Assembly: GCA_019912315.1 (NCBI GenBank)
Contig: JAIOJA010000019.1
Coordinates: 1 to 64,000, forward strand
Reading direction: 5' to 3'
DNA: 64,000 nt
DNA from: Planctomycetota bacterium
GTDB taxonomy: Bacteria; Planctomycetota; UBA8742; UBA2392
This document shows, in pieces, positions 8,074 to 15,927 of the stretch. The position numbers and the translations under genes are program-made. The notes under the pieces were generated by a model, which did not search any database, was not told the origin of the DNA, and saw nothing but the letters and a program-made list of their open reading frames with translations. How positions within the stretch are numbered: the stretch's first letter is position 1; each line of letters opens with the position of its first letter.

Positions 8074-9598
8074 CCGAGCTGGCCTTGTGGATCCACCAAA
8101 AACTAACCTCATCCCCCTGCCGCATTTCAACGTAAAGCCCGTCCTCCGCCTCCAGAATCGTTGAGGCACCGGTTGGCATGGCCTTGCCGTCCGCCTGGGC
8201 GATGGACGCCAGTTTGCCATCTGCCTTCACGCGCCTCAGGTAGGTGAGGTATCCACCGTCTTTGTGTCGAACCCACCAGGCAACGAAGGGCTGCTGTTCG
8301 ACACCCATCAACTGGTAGGAGTCGGCAAAGATTAAAGTTGATCCATTGGCGCCGCGGATCGGCACGGCCTCGTTTTCATTCAGAACGTAGACCGTCTGGT
8401 TGGTCAAAAAGCCGGAAGTGATGCCGAAGCACGCTCCACCAGAATCGAGGTACGTCACGCCTGGCAGCTGGAAAGGCTTTCCGTCGGGCGTCAGTATCGG
8501 CTCGAACGACTCGTCATTAAGTTTCCAGTATCGCGCGCCCTCTTCAAATCGTTGCCAGAGGAACAACTGGCCGCGGCGGTGCTCGAACCTTGCCTGTGCT
8601 GGGTCGACATTGTCCGGCCAGGACAGTGCCTCCGCCTTGTCGCCCAACAGGTGGTATGCAACGACGCTCTTTCCGTCCGGCGTGGCGCCCGCAACGTAGA
8701 TCGTGGCGCCCGCCCACTTAACCATGGTGAAGATGTGTTTGATCGGCTCGTCACCATCTTTCAACCACACGGCCTTTCCATCGCGTTCAAGCCAGATGTG
8801 GTAGCCGCTCCCATCGGCGTACCGCGCAAACACAACGAATTCGTTACCGATGTAGTAGCGATCCAGAACCAGGTCCGTTTCAGCCAGTTCATCTGGAAAG
8901 GCGGGCATTGCGGAAAGCTTCGACGCCACGGCGGTTTCGCCGTCCAGGCGGTAGTACTTCGGTTCTTGCTCGGCAGCGCCATCCGTCTGCTCGACAGCGG
9001 CAAAAATGCCAGGCGCACCGGCGACGCCATACCAATCCTTGGCCTCAAAGGGCTTGCCGCCCTCCGTCATGATCGGTTTCACAACGTCGCCACCGACGAC
9101 ATGCAGCACGTCGACGCTGCCAAACAGCTCGATTTCGCGATGAATGGAAAGCATCGGCAGCCCCGGAGTAAACGAAAACTTTACGCCAGCCCCGATGAAC
9201 TCCTTGCCGGCACCGCCCTTCAGGGCGCGCATCTCCAGCCCGTCCAGGCGGCAGATACGACGTTCAACACCCTTGGCAAAGGTGGTCACGTAGAACCCGT
9301 TGGGTGTGTTCCATAACTCGGCGTGTTTGTCGGAACTCAGTTTCCCGTCCGGGAACCGCAGTGGTGTGATTTTGCCGTCCTTGAGATACAGCAGGCGCGA
9401 CTTGTCCGGCACGTCCATCAGAAGCAGCAGCCCACCCTGATAGGGAAACAGAAACTCCCCAGCCAGGGACGCACCTTCAAAATCTGGTTTGATGCGTTCG
9501 GCCACCCACTTGCCGGACTCCGTATTCTGGGCGGTGCCTGTCGCAATGAATGTGAAGCCTAAAAATAAGGCGAAAAGGACCAACCGAATAGTTCTCAT
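8069..9598 (-). CDS. Exported protein of unknown function
   Basis: 509 aa with a clear signal peptide (MRTIRLVLFALFLGFTFIATGTAQ, cleavage after about residue 23). The mature part has repeating beta-rich motifs of the type 'PIMTEGGKPFEAKDW' and 'PILTPDGKPFQLPGV'. These resemble the recurring blades of ELWxxDGT-like or WD-type propellers, and a periplasmic propeller is my inference. No catalytic motif was found. The stop TAG falls in the IS630 target site. Reconstructing the site without the element still gives GAC TAG, so the C-terminus seems undamaged. Confidence 0.8.
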   Translation of the reverse strand: MRTIRLVLFALFLGFTFIATGTAQNTESGKWVAERIKPDFEGASLAGEFLFPYQGGLLLLMDVPDKSRLLYLKDGKITPLRFPDGKLSSDKHAELWNTPNGFYVTTFAKGVERRICRLDGLEMRALKGGAGKEFIGAGVKFSFTPGLPMLSIHREIELFGSVDVLHVVGGDVVKPIMTEGGKPFEAKDWYGVAGAPGIFAAVEQTDGAAEQEPKYYRLDGETAVASKLSAMPAFPDELAETDLVLDRYYIGNEFVVFARYADGSGYHIWLERDGKAVWLKDGDEPIKHIFTMVKWAGATIYVAGATPDGKSVVAYHLLGDKAEALSWPDNVDPAQARFEHRRGQLFLWQRFEEGARYWKLNDESFEPILTPDGKPFQLPGVTYLDSGGACFGITSGFLTNQTVYVLNENEAVPIRGANGSTLIFADSYQLMGVEQQPFVAWWVRHKDGGYLTYLRRVKADGKLASIAQADGKAMPTGASTILEAEDGLYVEMRQGDEVSFWWIHKASSD

Positions 9599-10135
9599 GC
9601 CACCCCCTGATGTGATGTCCGCAACATCAGCATAGCGCGCATTGAATGTCCGGTAAGCGAATACCGGCCTTCATTTGCCGATCAAGGCAGCAGACGGTTG
9701 GGCTGACGAGTCGATCACGGACTACGACCCGGAATTCCAGGCAGCCATGCGCAACAACGTGCTGCCGGCCGGCGGCGGCAGCCAGATCATCGGGCTGGAC
9801 AAGGCGATCGAGACCAAGCTCAATCAGCTAGGCGGCGGCAAAGTAACCAAGGTAGGCGAGCCTATCTACGCCGTACCCCTGCGGAGAGCCACTGCCAAGG
9901 CGCAAGGTTCCGCTACGGCTCACTCGTCTTTCAGGCTCGGGACCCGTTTCCGAGCCTGGCAGCACTCGTGGCGTTCCTCGCGTCTTGGCGTTGTGCCTTT
10001 CTTCACGACGGCCAGGCCCCGAATTCAACTGTTATGAACCCCTGGGACTACGGGCCCAAGATTTTTCGAAACCTTGCGCGACCTGCTGTGTTTCATGGGC
10101 GCAACACCGCACCCACACCTCACAGGAGAACCATC
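9599..10135. other. Intergenic region with an unidentified coding remnant
   Basis: The plus frame from about 9657 to 9895 has coding-like GC3-rich codons and reads ...KAADGWADESITDYDPEFQ...AMRNNVLPAGGGSQIIGL...KVTKVGEPIYAVPL. There is no proper start (TAA at 9654, only TTG at 9675), and the sequence loses plausibility after about 9890. It looks like an internal piece of a gene I cannot identify. The remainder (9900-10120) shows nothing recognisable. Confidence 0.35.
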
Positions 10136-10492
10136 ATGCAGTACACAAAGATTCTGGCAGTCGCTCTCATGCTTGCACTCGGCGCCGGCGCAGCCTTCGC
10201 CCAGGATGCCGGACGCAAGCAACGGCCGGAAGGCGAACGCAAGGAGCGCCCGGATCGCGCAGAAGGCGACAAGGGCGACCACGCCAAGAAGCACGCTCTG
10301 CACCGCCAGGTACTCAAGGGCATGGAGGCGCGCCTGGAGCTTCTCAAGGCCAAGCAGGCCAAGGGCAACGCCGAAGACCCGGAACGCCTGGCCGAGGCCA
10401 TCGCGAAACTCGAGGCCCGGATAGCCAAGATGAAAGAGAACGCCGCCGAGCACATGGAAAAACACAAGGAACGCGAAGGCAAGAAGTCCTGA
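10136..10492 (+). CDS. Small exported Lys/Glu-rich helical protein
   Basis: 118 aa from the ATG at 10136, which is preceded by AGGAG (CACAGGAGAACCATC). The ORF track start at 9968 is too far upstream. The signal peptide is MQYTKILAVALMLALGAGAAFAQ. The mature chain is almost entirely charged and predicted helical (KGMEARLELLKAKQAKGNAE, EAIAKLEARIAKMKENAAEH) and has no cysteine. It may be a periplasmic coiled-coil protein or chaperone-like factor; I do not recognise it. A strong intrinsic terminator follows directly. Confidence 0.8.
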   Translation: MQYTKILAVALMLALGAGAAFAQDAGRKQRPEGERKERPDRAEGDKGDHAKKHALHRQVLKGMEARLELLKAKQAKGNAEDPERLAEAIAKLEARIAKMKENAAEHMEKHKEREGKKS

Positions 10493-10518
10493 TCCACACA
10501 CCCCTTGCAGGATGAATG

Positions 10519-10557
10519 ACAAACGGGAGCGGCGATTGCCGCCCCCGTTTGTTTTTT
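10519..10557. terminator. Rho-independent terminator
   Basis: ACAAACGGG...(GCGGCGATTGCCGC)...CCCGTTTGT followed by TTTTTT. It sits between the convergent 10136-10492 and 10562-11683 genes. The T-run serves the plus-strand gene, and the stem could also stop minus-strand transcription. Confidence 0.88.
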
Positions 10558-10561
10558 CACA

Positions 10562-11683
10562 CTACTTGCTGCGCTTGAAGGTCATTTCCACTTCTTTGAC
10601 CTCTTCGTCCGTGCCGTCGTACATGGTGAGAACCGTCGCGGTGTACTTGTCGTCGCTCTCCCATTTGTAGATCGCGCGGGATGTGCCGCTGAACTTCTCG
10701 CCGTTCATTTCGCCGCTGATGTCGGCCTTGAACTCGAGGGTTCTGCTGGCCGCGTCGTACTTGCCCTTCCAGACGATCATGGAGCCGCTCATGGAAGTCA
10801 TGCGGATGGACTCGTACTCGCCGGACGCTTCGTTGTAGCTGATGTACTCGATACCCTTGTGCGGCATGGCTTCCATGTCGCTGGCGTCGTACTCCATGAC
10901 GATGCTTTGGCCGTCAAGCGTCCAGTCGTAAGTCATGGATTCGGTCATTTCGATCGCGTCAGGGCCCATCCAGATTTTCATGTCCACTGTGAAGTCGCCT
11001 TGCAGCTTCTTCAGGATGCCGTTCGGGTCCTGGGTAGCCGGCGCCTTTTCCTTGGCGCGGGTGAAGATGATTTCGACTTCCTTGTGCTCGCCTTCCATGC
11101 CCTCGACGCCGACGTACTCGGAATAGCCGGTGAAGGTGCGCTTGTCCGGGCTGTCGAAGGTGTAAACATTGCGGCCTTTGACATCGAAGACGCTGCCACC
11201 CCAGGCCATTTTGTAGTCGGCCTTCAACTCAAGCGACTTCTTCTTCTCGTCGTACTTGCCGTGGAAGACGATAATGCTGCCGCTGCCCGACGTGATGCGG
11301 ATGTTTTCGTACTCCTGGGTCGCTTCGTTGAAGCTGTAGTACTCGACGCCCTGGTGCGGGAAGGGGCCTTCCTTCATGTTGTAGCTGGTGCTGACGAACT
11401 GCTCATCGAGCGTCCAGTCGGCGTTCAGGTCGAACTCCATCTTGACGGGGTCGGTCCCCGGCTCCATCCACACCGTGAATTTGCAGTTCCAGTCGCCCTG
11501 CATCATCTTGAGTACGCCGTGGGGGTCCTGACTGCCCTTGGGCGGTGCTTCCGGTGGAGTCTCGCCGCCGCAGGCTTCGCCGCCGCAGGCTTCGTCGCCG
11601 CCCATGTCCTGGCTGAGCACGGGCGCCAGCCCGATACCAACCGCAATCAGCAATCCTGCACAGATAAGCCAAAATGTCTTCAT
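10562..11683 (-). CDS. Exported tandem DUF1579-domain protein
   Basis: 373 aa. The signal peptide (MKTFWLICAGLLIAVGIGLAPVLSQ) is followed by a Gly/Cys stretch (DEACGGEACGGE) and two copies of the same domain. Copy one (about 50-210) begins DPHGVLKMMQGDWNCKFTVW and copy two (about 217-370) begins DPNGILKKLQGDFTVDMKIW. Each contains HQGVEYYSFNEAT / HKGIEYISYNEAS and a SGSxIVFHGKYD / SGSMIVWKGKYD strand, a lipocalin-like beta-barrel pattern typical of DUF1579, a family frequent in planctomycetes. The function is unknown; a periplasmic binding protein is plausible. The paired domains imply an internal gene duplication. Confidence 0.85.
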   Translation of the reverse strand: MKTFWLICAGLLIAVGIGLAPVLSQDMGGDEACGGEACGGETPPEAPPKGSQDPHGVLKMMQGDWNCKFTVWMEPGTDPVKMEFDLNADWTLDEQFVSTSYNMKEGPFPHQGVEYYSFNEATQEYENIRITSGSGSIIVFHGKYDEKKKSLELKADYKMAWGGSVFDVKGRNVYTFDSPDKRTFTGYSEYVGVEGMEGEHKEVEIIFTRAKEKAPATQDPNGILKKLQGDFTVDMKIWMGPDAIEMTESMTYDWTLDGQSIVMEYDASDMEAMPHKGIEYISYNEASGEYESIRMTSMSGSMIVWKGKYDAASRTLEFKADISGEMNGEKFSGTSRAIYKWESDDKYTATVLTMYDGTDEEVKEVEMTFKRSK

Positions 11684-11814
11684 GTTCTCTCCCGTCTGGT
11701 TATAGGACCGGGCAGTCTGCCTGCCGGCCCTTGTATACGCAACATATTCCCGGACTTCCGGGCGCTATGAAAGGACGGACAGGGCGACGTGCGGGATACG
11801 TCTATTCGGAGAAA

Positions 11815-12252
11815 CTAAGCCTTCAGCCCCAGGTCGGGGTTAGCGAGCCAGGCTTGCAGCCTGGCTTTGATCTCGTCGCGCACGCGGCGGAACTCGGCCA
11901 GTTGCTCGTCCCGGCTGCCGGTGGCCGCGGCCGGGTCGTCGAATGGCCAATGGTAGCGCCGCTTCACGCCCGGGAAGTCGGGGCAGTGGGATTCGGCGTG
12001 GCTGCATACGCTGATCAAGTCGTCGAACTGCACGCGACCCAGATAATCGCGCAGGTTGGTTGATTCCGCGTCACTGATGTCGATGCCTTCCTCTTTGAGC
12101 GCGTCGACCGTCAGCGGGTGCACTCCCTTCGGCTCCAGCCCGGCGCTGTGAACTTCAAAGCGGTCGCCGGCGAGTTTGCGCAACAAGGCCTCGCCCATCT
12201 GGCTGCGTGCTGAGTTGCCGGTACATAAGAACAGTACCCTGCGTCTGCTCAT
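11815..12252 (-). CDS. arsC: Arsenate reductase, LMW-phosphatase/thioredoxin type
   Basis: 145 aa. The P-loop Cys10 lies in [12 protein letters not shown], the signature of low-molecular-weight-phosphatase-type arsenate reductases. Cys83 and Cys90 ([10 protein letters not shown]) provide the redox relay of the thioredoxin-coupled class. The enzyme reduces As(V) to As(III) in the cytoplasm for export by the adjacent Acr3. The start overlaps the end of acr3 by 4 bases (ATGA), so the two are translationally coupled as the last genes of the ars operon. It has the usual length for the family. Confidence 0.95.
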   Translation of the reverse strand: MSRRRVLFLCTGNSARSQMGEALLRKLAGDRFEVHSAGLEPKGVHPLTVDALKEEGIDISDAESTNLRDYLGRVQFDDLISVCSHAESHCPDFPGVKRRYHWPFDDPAAATGSRDEQLAEFRRVRDEIKARLQAWLANPDLGLKA

Positions 12253-13307
12253 GCTTGCTCCCCCGCTGATTTTTGCGTACTGGGAAACCAGTGCTGCGTG
12301 CGGTTTGCAAATGCCACCAGCGACAGCATGACCGGCACTTCAATCAGCACCCCCACGACAGTCGCCAGCGCAGCGCCCGACGCCAGCCCGAACAGGCTGA
12401 TCGCCACGGCCACCGCCAGCTCAAAAAAGTTGGACGTGCCGATCATCGCCGCCGGCGCCGCGACTTTGTACTCGAGCTTCAGCAACCGGGCCGCGAAGTA
12501 GGCGATGAAGAAAATGCCGTAGCCCTGTATCAGCAGCGGCGTCGCGATCATCACCACGCGCAGCGGCTGGTCCAGCAGGGTTTCGGCCTGGAACGAAAAC
12601 AGCAGCACGATCGTCAACAACAACCCGAGAATGGAAAAGGGCTTCAGTCGGGCGGCAATCGCGTCAACGGCCTTCTCTTTGGATTCCGGGTCGCCGCCAC
12701 GCAGTTTCAGGTAGCGCGTCAGCAGACCTGCCATCAGCGGCAACACCACGAAAATCGCCACGGAAAGCACCAGCGTGTCCCAGGGCACGAACAGGTCCGT
12801 CACGCCCAGCAGCAACCCGGCAATCGGCGCGAATGCAAACACCAGAATCAGGTCGTTGATCGTCACCTGTACCAGCGTGTAGGCCGGGTCGCCTTTGGTC
12901 AGGTTGCTCCAGACAAACACCATGGCAGTGCAGGGCGCGACGCCGAGCAGAATCATGCCGGCGATGTAGTGGGCAGCGTCGTCCGCCGGAACGTAGGGGG
13001 CGAAGACGAACTTGAAAAACAGGATCGCCAGCCCGGCCATGGTGAAGGGCTTGATCAGCCAGTTGATCACCAGCGTGAGGATCAGCCCCTTCGGACGTCG
13101 CCCCACTTTAGCGATCGCGCGCGGGACGACCTTGAGCATCATGGGGTAAATCATCACCCAGATCAGCGCGGCGACCACGAGGTTGACGCTCGCGAACTCA
13201 AGCTTCGCAATCTGCTGGACCAGCTCAGGCGCGGCGGTCCCCAGCAGCACGCCCGCACCGATTGCGAGCGCGACCCAGACCGACAGATACTTTTCGAACA
13301 GCCCCAA
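12249..13307 (-). CDS. acr3: Arsenite efflux transporter Acr3
   Basis: 352 aa with about ten membrane helices, from the bile-acid/arsenite/riboflavin transporter superfamily. The conserved cysteine of Acr3 is Cys126 in [17 protein letters not shown], and the conserved glutamate lies in [13 protein letters not shown]. It exports As(III) across the inner membrane using the proton motive force. It stands between arsI upstream (61-bp gap with a GC-rich hairpin) and arsC downstream (4-bp overlap). Confidence 0.95.
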   Translation of the reverse strand: MGLFEKYLSVWVALAIGAGVLLGTAAPELVQQIAKLEFASVNLVVAALIWVMIYPMMLKVVPRAIAKVGRRPKGLILTLVINWLIKPFTMAGLAILFFKFVFAPYVPADDAAHYIAGMILLGVAPCTAMVFVWSNLTKGDPAYTLVQVTINDLILVFAFAPIAGLLLGVTDLFVPWDTLVLSVAIFVVLPLMAGLLTRYLKLRGGDPESKEKAVDAIAARLKPFSILGLLLTIVLLFSFQAETLLDQPLRVVMIATPLLIQGYGIFFIAYFAARLLKLEYKVAAPAAMIGTSNFFELAVAVAISLFGLASGAALATVVGVLIEVPVMLSLVAFANRTQHWFPSTQKSAGEQA

Positions 13308-13328
13308 GGCGCGCTCCTGGAAACATAA

Positions 13329-13355
13329 AGCCGGGGCGCGCGCGGCGCCCCGGCT
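13329..13355 (-). terminator. Hairpin between arsI and acr3
   Basis: AGCCGGGGCGC - 5 bases - GCGCCCCGGCT is an 11-bp perfect GC-rich stem in the arsI-acr3 gap. On the minus strand it is followed by TTTATGTTT. It may act as a partial terminator that lowers expression of the downstream transporter, or as an mRNA-stabilising or processing site. Confidence 0.55.
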
Positions 13356-13368
13356 GTCGTTGCATGAA

Positions 13369-13878
13369 TCAGCAGCAGCCCTGGTCGGCGGCCTGCGCTT
13401 CGGTCTTCTGGGCCGGCGTGCAGCAGGCGGATTCAGCCTTTGCTGCCGGCGCGGGTGCGCAGCACTGCTCGCCTGTCGCCGCCGATTCGCCCTTCATGGC
13501 GTCGGCCTCTTCGAGGCGCACCCAGAATTCCCACTCGTTGCCGTCCGGGTCTTTGGCCCAGAACTTGTCGGATTTTGCGTAGCAGCAGATCACTTCCTCT
13601 TCATCGCGCAGGCTTAGCCCTGTCTGCGCGACACGCTCGCGCCAGCCCTTCAGGTCGGCGTCGGCGAACAGTTCGACGCCGAAGTGGCGGACAGGATTCG
13701 CGCCGCGGGCGTGCTCCGGTGACTGGACCAGCGCCAGGTGCAGCGCGGGCTCGTCGAGGCGCCAGTTGGCATAGTCGTCCTTGACTTTGGTTGGGGAAGC
13801 GCCGAACAGCGCCGCGTAGAATTTCCTGCTGGCTTCCAGATTGCTGACCGCGAGGCCGATGTGAATGCGGGTTTTCAT
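13369..13878 (-). CDS. arsI: ArsI/CadI-type VOC protein, organoarsenical C-As lyase candidate
   Basis: 169 aa. The first about 120 residues are a vicinal-oxygen-chelate domain with candidate metal ligands His6 (RIHIGLAV), His65 (VRHFGVEL) and Glu115 ([10 protein letters not shown]). The vicinal pair Cys98-Cys99 ([20 protein letters not shown]) corresponds to the substrate-binding Cys pair of ArsI. ArsI breaks the C-As bond of trivalent aromatic or methylated arsenicals; CadI is a related cadmium-induced protein. Unusually, the C-terminal 40 residues are an Ala/Glu-rich tail with three more CC pairs (EQCCAP, SACCTP, QGCC), suggestive of extra As(III) capture. It is the second gene of the operon. 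Confidence 0.85.
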   Translation of the reverse strand: MKTRIHIGLAVSNLEASRKFYAALFGASPTKVKDDYANWRLDEPALHLALVQSPEHARGANPVRHFGVELFADADLKGWRERVAQTGLSLRDEEEVICCYAKSDKFWAKDPDGNEWEFWVRLEEADAMKGESAATGEQCCAPAPAAKAESACCTPAQKTEAQAADQGCC

Positions 13879-13887
13879 AAGGTTCCT

Positions 13888-14262
13888 TTATTTTGCCGCC
13901 ACTTCCGCGCGCTTGCTGGCCGGAACGCAGACGCCATCGACGCAGCACTGCTGCATGAAGCGTTTGTGCAGGTCGGCCGTGAGCTCGGGAGTCAGCAGCT
14001 TTTTCAAAACTCTGCGGATGATCCCAATCTGCCCATCCGAATCAGGGGATATGCGGTAGTGAACCCAGACGCCGACGCGGCGGTCCTGCACGAGGCCTGC
14101 GTGCAGTAGATAGCGCAGGTGGCGGCTGGTCTTGGATTGAGTCGCCCCGATGACGTTTTCGATGTCGCAGACGCAAAGCTCGCCGTGCTGGATCAGCAGG
14201 GCCAGAATGCGCAGGCGCGTTTCGTCGCCGAGTGCCTTGAAGATGTCGCTCAGTTCCCGCAT
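13888..14262 (-). CDS. arsR: Arsenic-responsive repressor
   Basis: 124 aa winged-helix ArsR/SmtB repressor. The recognition region is TQSKTSRHLRYL. Cys30 and Cys32 in GELCVCDIENV form the classical ArsR As(III) site in the DNA-binding helix. A second cluster, Cys106-Cys107-Cys112 (QQCCVDGVC), lies near the C-terminus. It is the first gene of the arsR-arsI-acr3-arsC operon, 9 bases before arsI. Binding of As(III) would release the repressor from the dyad immediately upstream. Confidence 0.95.
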   Translation of the reverse strand: MRELSDIFKALGDETRLRILALLIQHGELCVCDIENVIGATQSKTSRHLRYLLHAGLVQDRRVGVWVHYRISPDSDGQIGIIRRVLKKLLTPELTADLHKRFMQQCCVDGVCVPASKRAEVAAK

Positions 14263-14267
14263 GGCAT

Positions 14268-14297
14268 ATGTATAACCGTTTATGCGGGTATATACAT
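14268..14297 (-). promoter_or_regulatory. Putative ArsR operator/promoter
   Basis: ATGTATA (14268-14274) and TATACAT (14291-14297) form a dyad with a 16-base spacer, starting 6 bases before the arsR start codon. The AT-rich arms contain TATA-like -10 elements on the minus strand. Position and symmetry fit ArsR autoregulation. The short distance to the ATG would imply a very short leader. Confidence 0.6.
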
Positions 14298-14330
14298 CCG
14301 TGAATTTCAGAAATTCCCCAAGCCGCTAGG

Positions 14331-14376
14331 TGCTAGCTACTAGCTCCTAGGAGCCAGCGGCTGACAGCTAGTAGCT
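14331..14376. repeat. Nested palindrome (CTAG-rich)
   Basis: AGCTACTAGCT (14335-14345) and AGCTAGTAGCT (14366-14376) are inverted copies, enclosing the palindrome GCTCCTAGGAGC. It lies in the non-coding gap behind the ars promoter. It can form a cruciform or RNA hairpin; its role is unknown. Confidence 0.5.
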
Positions 14377-14464
14377 GGTCACATGGCCAGTTGGGTTGGC
14401 GCGGCAAAAATCCCGCGCGCAGTAGATGATTGACGGCTATACTTGGGCGGAATCGGGTACAACC

Positions 14465-14688
14465 ATGAGTGACAAGACAAGAGCCTTCAAGGTACTGGTG
14501 AAGGGTGACCTGCGCGGCCCCTTCAAGGAATCCAGCATCATCAACGGGATCCGCAGCGGCATGGTGCCGCTTAGCGCCAAGCTGCTCGAGATGTCCACCA
14601 ACGAATACATCATGCCCGCGACCTGGTAGGCGAACAGGAACGCACCGACTTCGACAACACAATCCCCCTGTTCGACGGCGAGTTTTAG
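14465..14688 (+). pseudogene. Small GYF-like protein gene with a frameshift
   Basis: From the ATG at 14465 the frame encodes MSDKTRAFKVLVKGDLRGPF...SGMVPLSAKLLEMSTNEYIM and then stops at a TAG (14627). Shifting frame near 14614 gives the coherent ending RDLVGEQERTDFDNTIPLFD-GEF-stop (to 14688), so a single-base deletion near 14612-14620 is likely. The residues resemble short GYF/DUF4339-type 'x-GPF-x' domains that mediate protein contacts. The 54-residue truncated form might still be made. Family assignment is tentative. Confidence 0.45.
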
Positions 14689-14859
14689 GGGCTCTGTACC
14701 GGTCGCCACTTTCCTGCAGACTGTGTGCCACCGGATTGTCGATGGGACTGATGTGACAACTCACCAAAAATGACTAAATCGGGGGGGGCGGGAATCAGAC
14801 TTGACATCAGAATCCCTGCGCGTAGGTTCGGCTCTCTAACGGAGATGGAGATCGAACAA

Positions 14860-15918
14860 ATGAAACATCTAGCGAAGGGCTTTGCCATCGTAGCGTTACT
14901 CGTGTCGTGCATCGGCGTTGTTGCCGCCAACCAGGGGGTACAGGAACAGACGATCAGCCTCCCTCATCCGATAGATCCGGTACACCCCGCCTACACAGTG
15001 CGTCTGGTGGCACCGCCAGTCACCGTTGTTACGGGGATACAAGATAACGGCGACCCACATCCTGAGCTGAAGTTTGAGGAGTGGATCGACAGCCAGTTCA
15101 TGGCCGCGGATGTATCCAGCTGGAAGCAAGGCAACCTGTTCCTGGATGCCACGCGTTACGGTGACGGCGATGGGCAAGTCAACTGCATGGAGCACATCAA
15201 ACGCATACCCGGCGGGAATCTTACGCCGCCGCTCTACGGCGTCCGTTGCTGGATGCCGGCGGCTGATTCCCGGGACGTTGACGTTGTGAAGATCACGCTC
15301 GACCAGCTTGATGCGCCATTTGGCGAAGTGGAAGTTGAGTTGGTACAGAAGACAAAGAAGATCATTCACGGCAAGTTCACTCGGAACGACGCCGACAATC
15401 AGCACAAGTATTTTTACTGGAAAGTCAACAATACCGACATCAAAGGCACGCCTCATGATCTGGTCCTGCAATGGGATGCGTCAACGATGACCTCGAACAC
15501 CACTGGTGGAAGCTTAACCATCAATCAGACTGGAGCCGGAGGTCTAACTTGGTCTCAAACTGTTAGCCAAGGAGCAGACAATTGGGAATACACGGCGGAA
15601 AGCTATCACGAATCGAAGGAAAAATGGACCTTGGCTGCCGACCCCTATATTACAGTAGAGGAACCCGTGAACGTCGATGCTTTTGTCCATTGGGAATTGA
15701 AGACCGAGGACCAAAATAGCTCCTCCCTGTGGCGCGACGTGAGCAAGCTGCAAGGGAACTTCAACTTCTACACGGTTATCGGATTCGGTACCATACGAGT
15801 TACCAAAAATGGTGACGGGTCAGCGGCAGACGCGACCTACCACAGAGGAACCGACATCGGCAGCCCGCTGTTCCCGAACGACCGAAAGGTAAAGCCTACC
15901 GAGAACTACGTAAGATAG
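14860..15918 (+). CDS. Exported protein of unknown function
   Basis: 352 aa from the ATG at 14860 (GGAG 9 bases upstream); the ORF track start at 14770 lacks an RBS. The signal peptide is MKHLAKGFAIVALLVSCIGVVAA. The mature chain is Asn/Thr/Asp-rich with few cysteines (VNCMEHI, GVRCWMP) and beta-rich stretches (GGSLTINQTGAGGLTWSQTV). No catalytic motif or named domain was recognised. It ends 9 bases before the next gene, with which it surely forms an operon, so the two probably act together at the cell surface. GC content is visibly lower than in the neighbours, which may signal transfer. Confidence 0.8.
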   Translation: MKHLAKGFAIVALLVSCIGVVAANQGVQEQTISLPHPIDPVHPAYTVRLVAPPVTVVTGIQDNGDPHPELKFEEWIDSQFMAADVSSWKQGNLFLDATRYGDGDGQVNCMEHIKRIPGGNLTPPLYGVRCWMPAADSRDVDVVKITLDQLDAPFGEVEVELVQKTKKIIHGKFTRNDADNQHKYFYWKVNNTDIKGTPHDLVLQWDASTMTSNTTGGSLTINQTGAGGLTWSQTVSQGADNWEYTAESYHESKEKWTLAADPYITVEEPVNVDAFVHWELKTEDQNSSSLWRDVSKLQGNFNFYTVIGFGTIRVTKNGDGSAADATYHRGTDIGSPLFPNDRKVKPTENYVR

Positions 15919-15927
15919 ATCGGAGAC

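Noticed and set aside
12273-13328. 351-aa plus-strand ORF rich in His/Gln/Arg
   Set aside because: Antisense to acr3; the composition is that of a reversed hydrophobic membrane gene.
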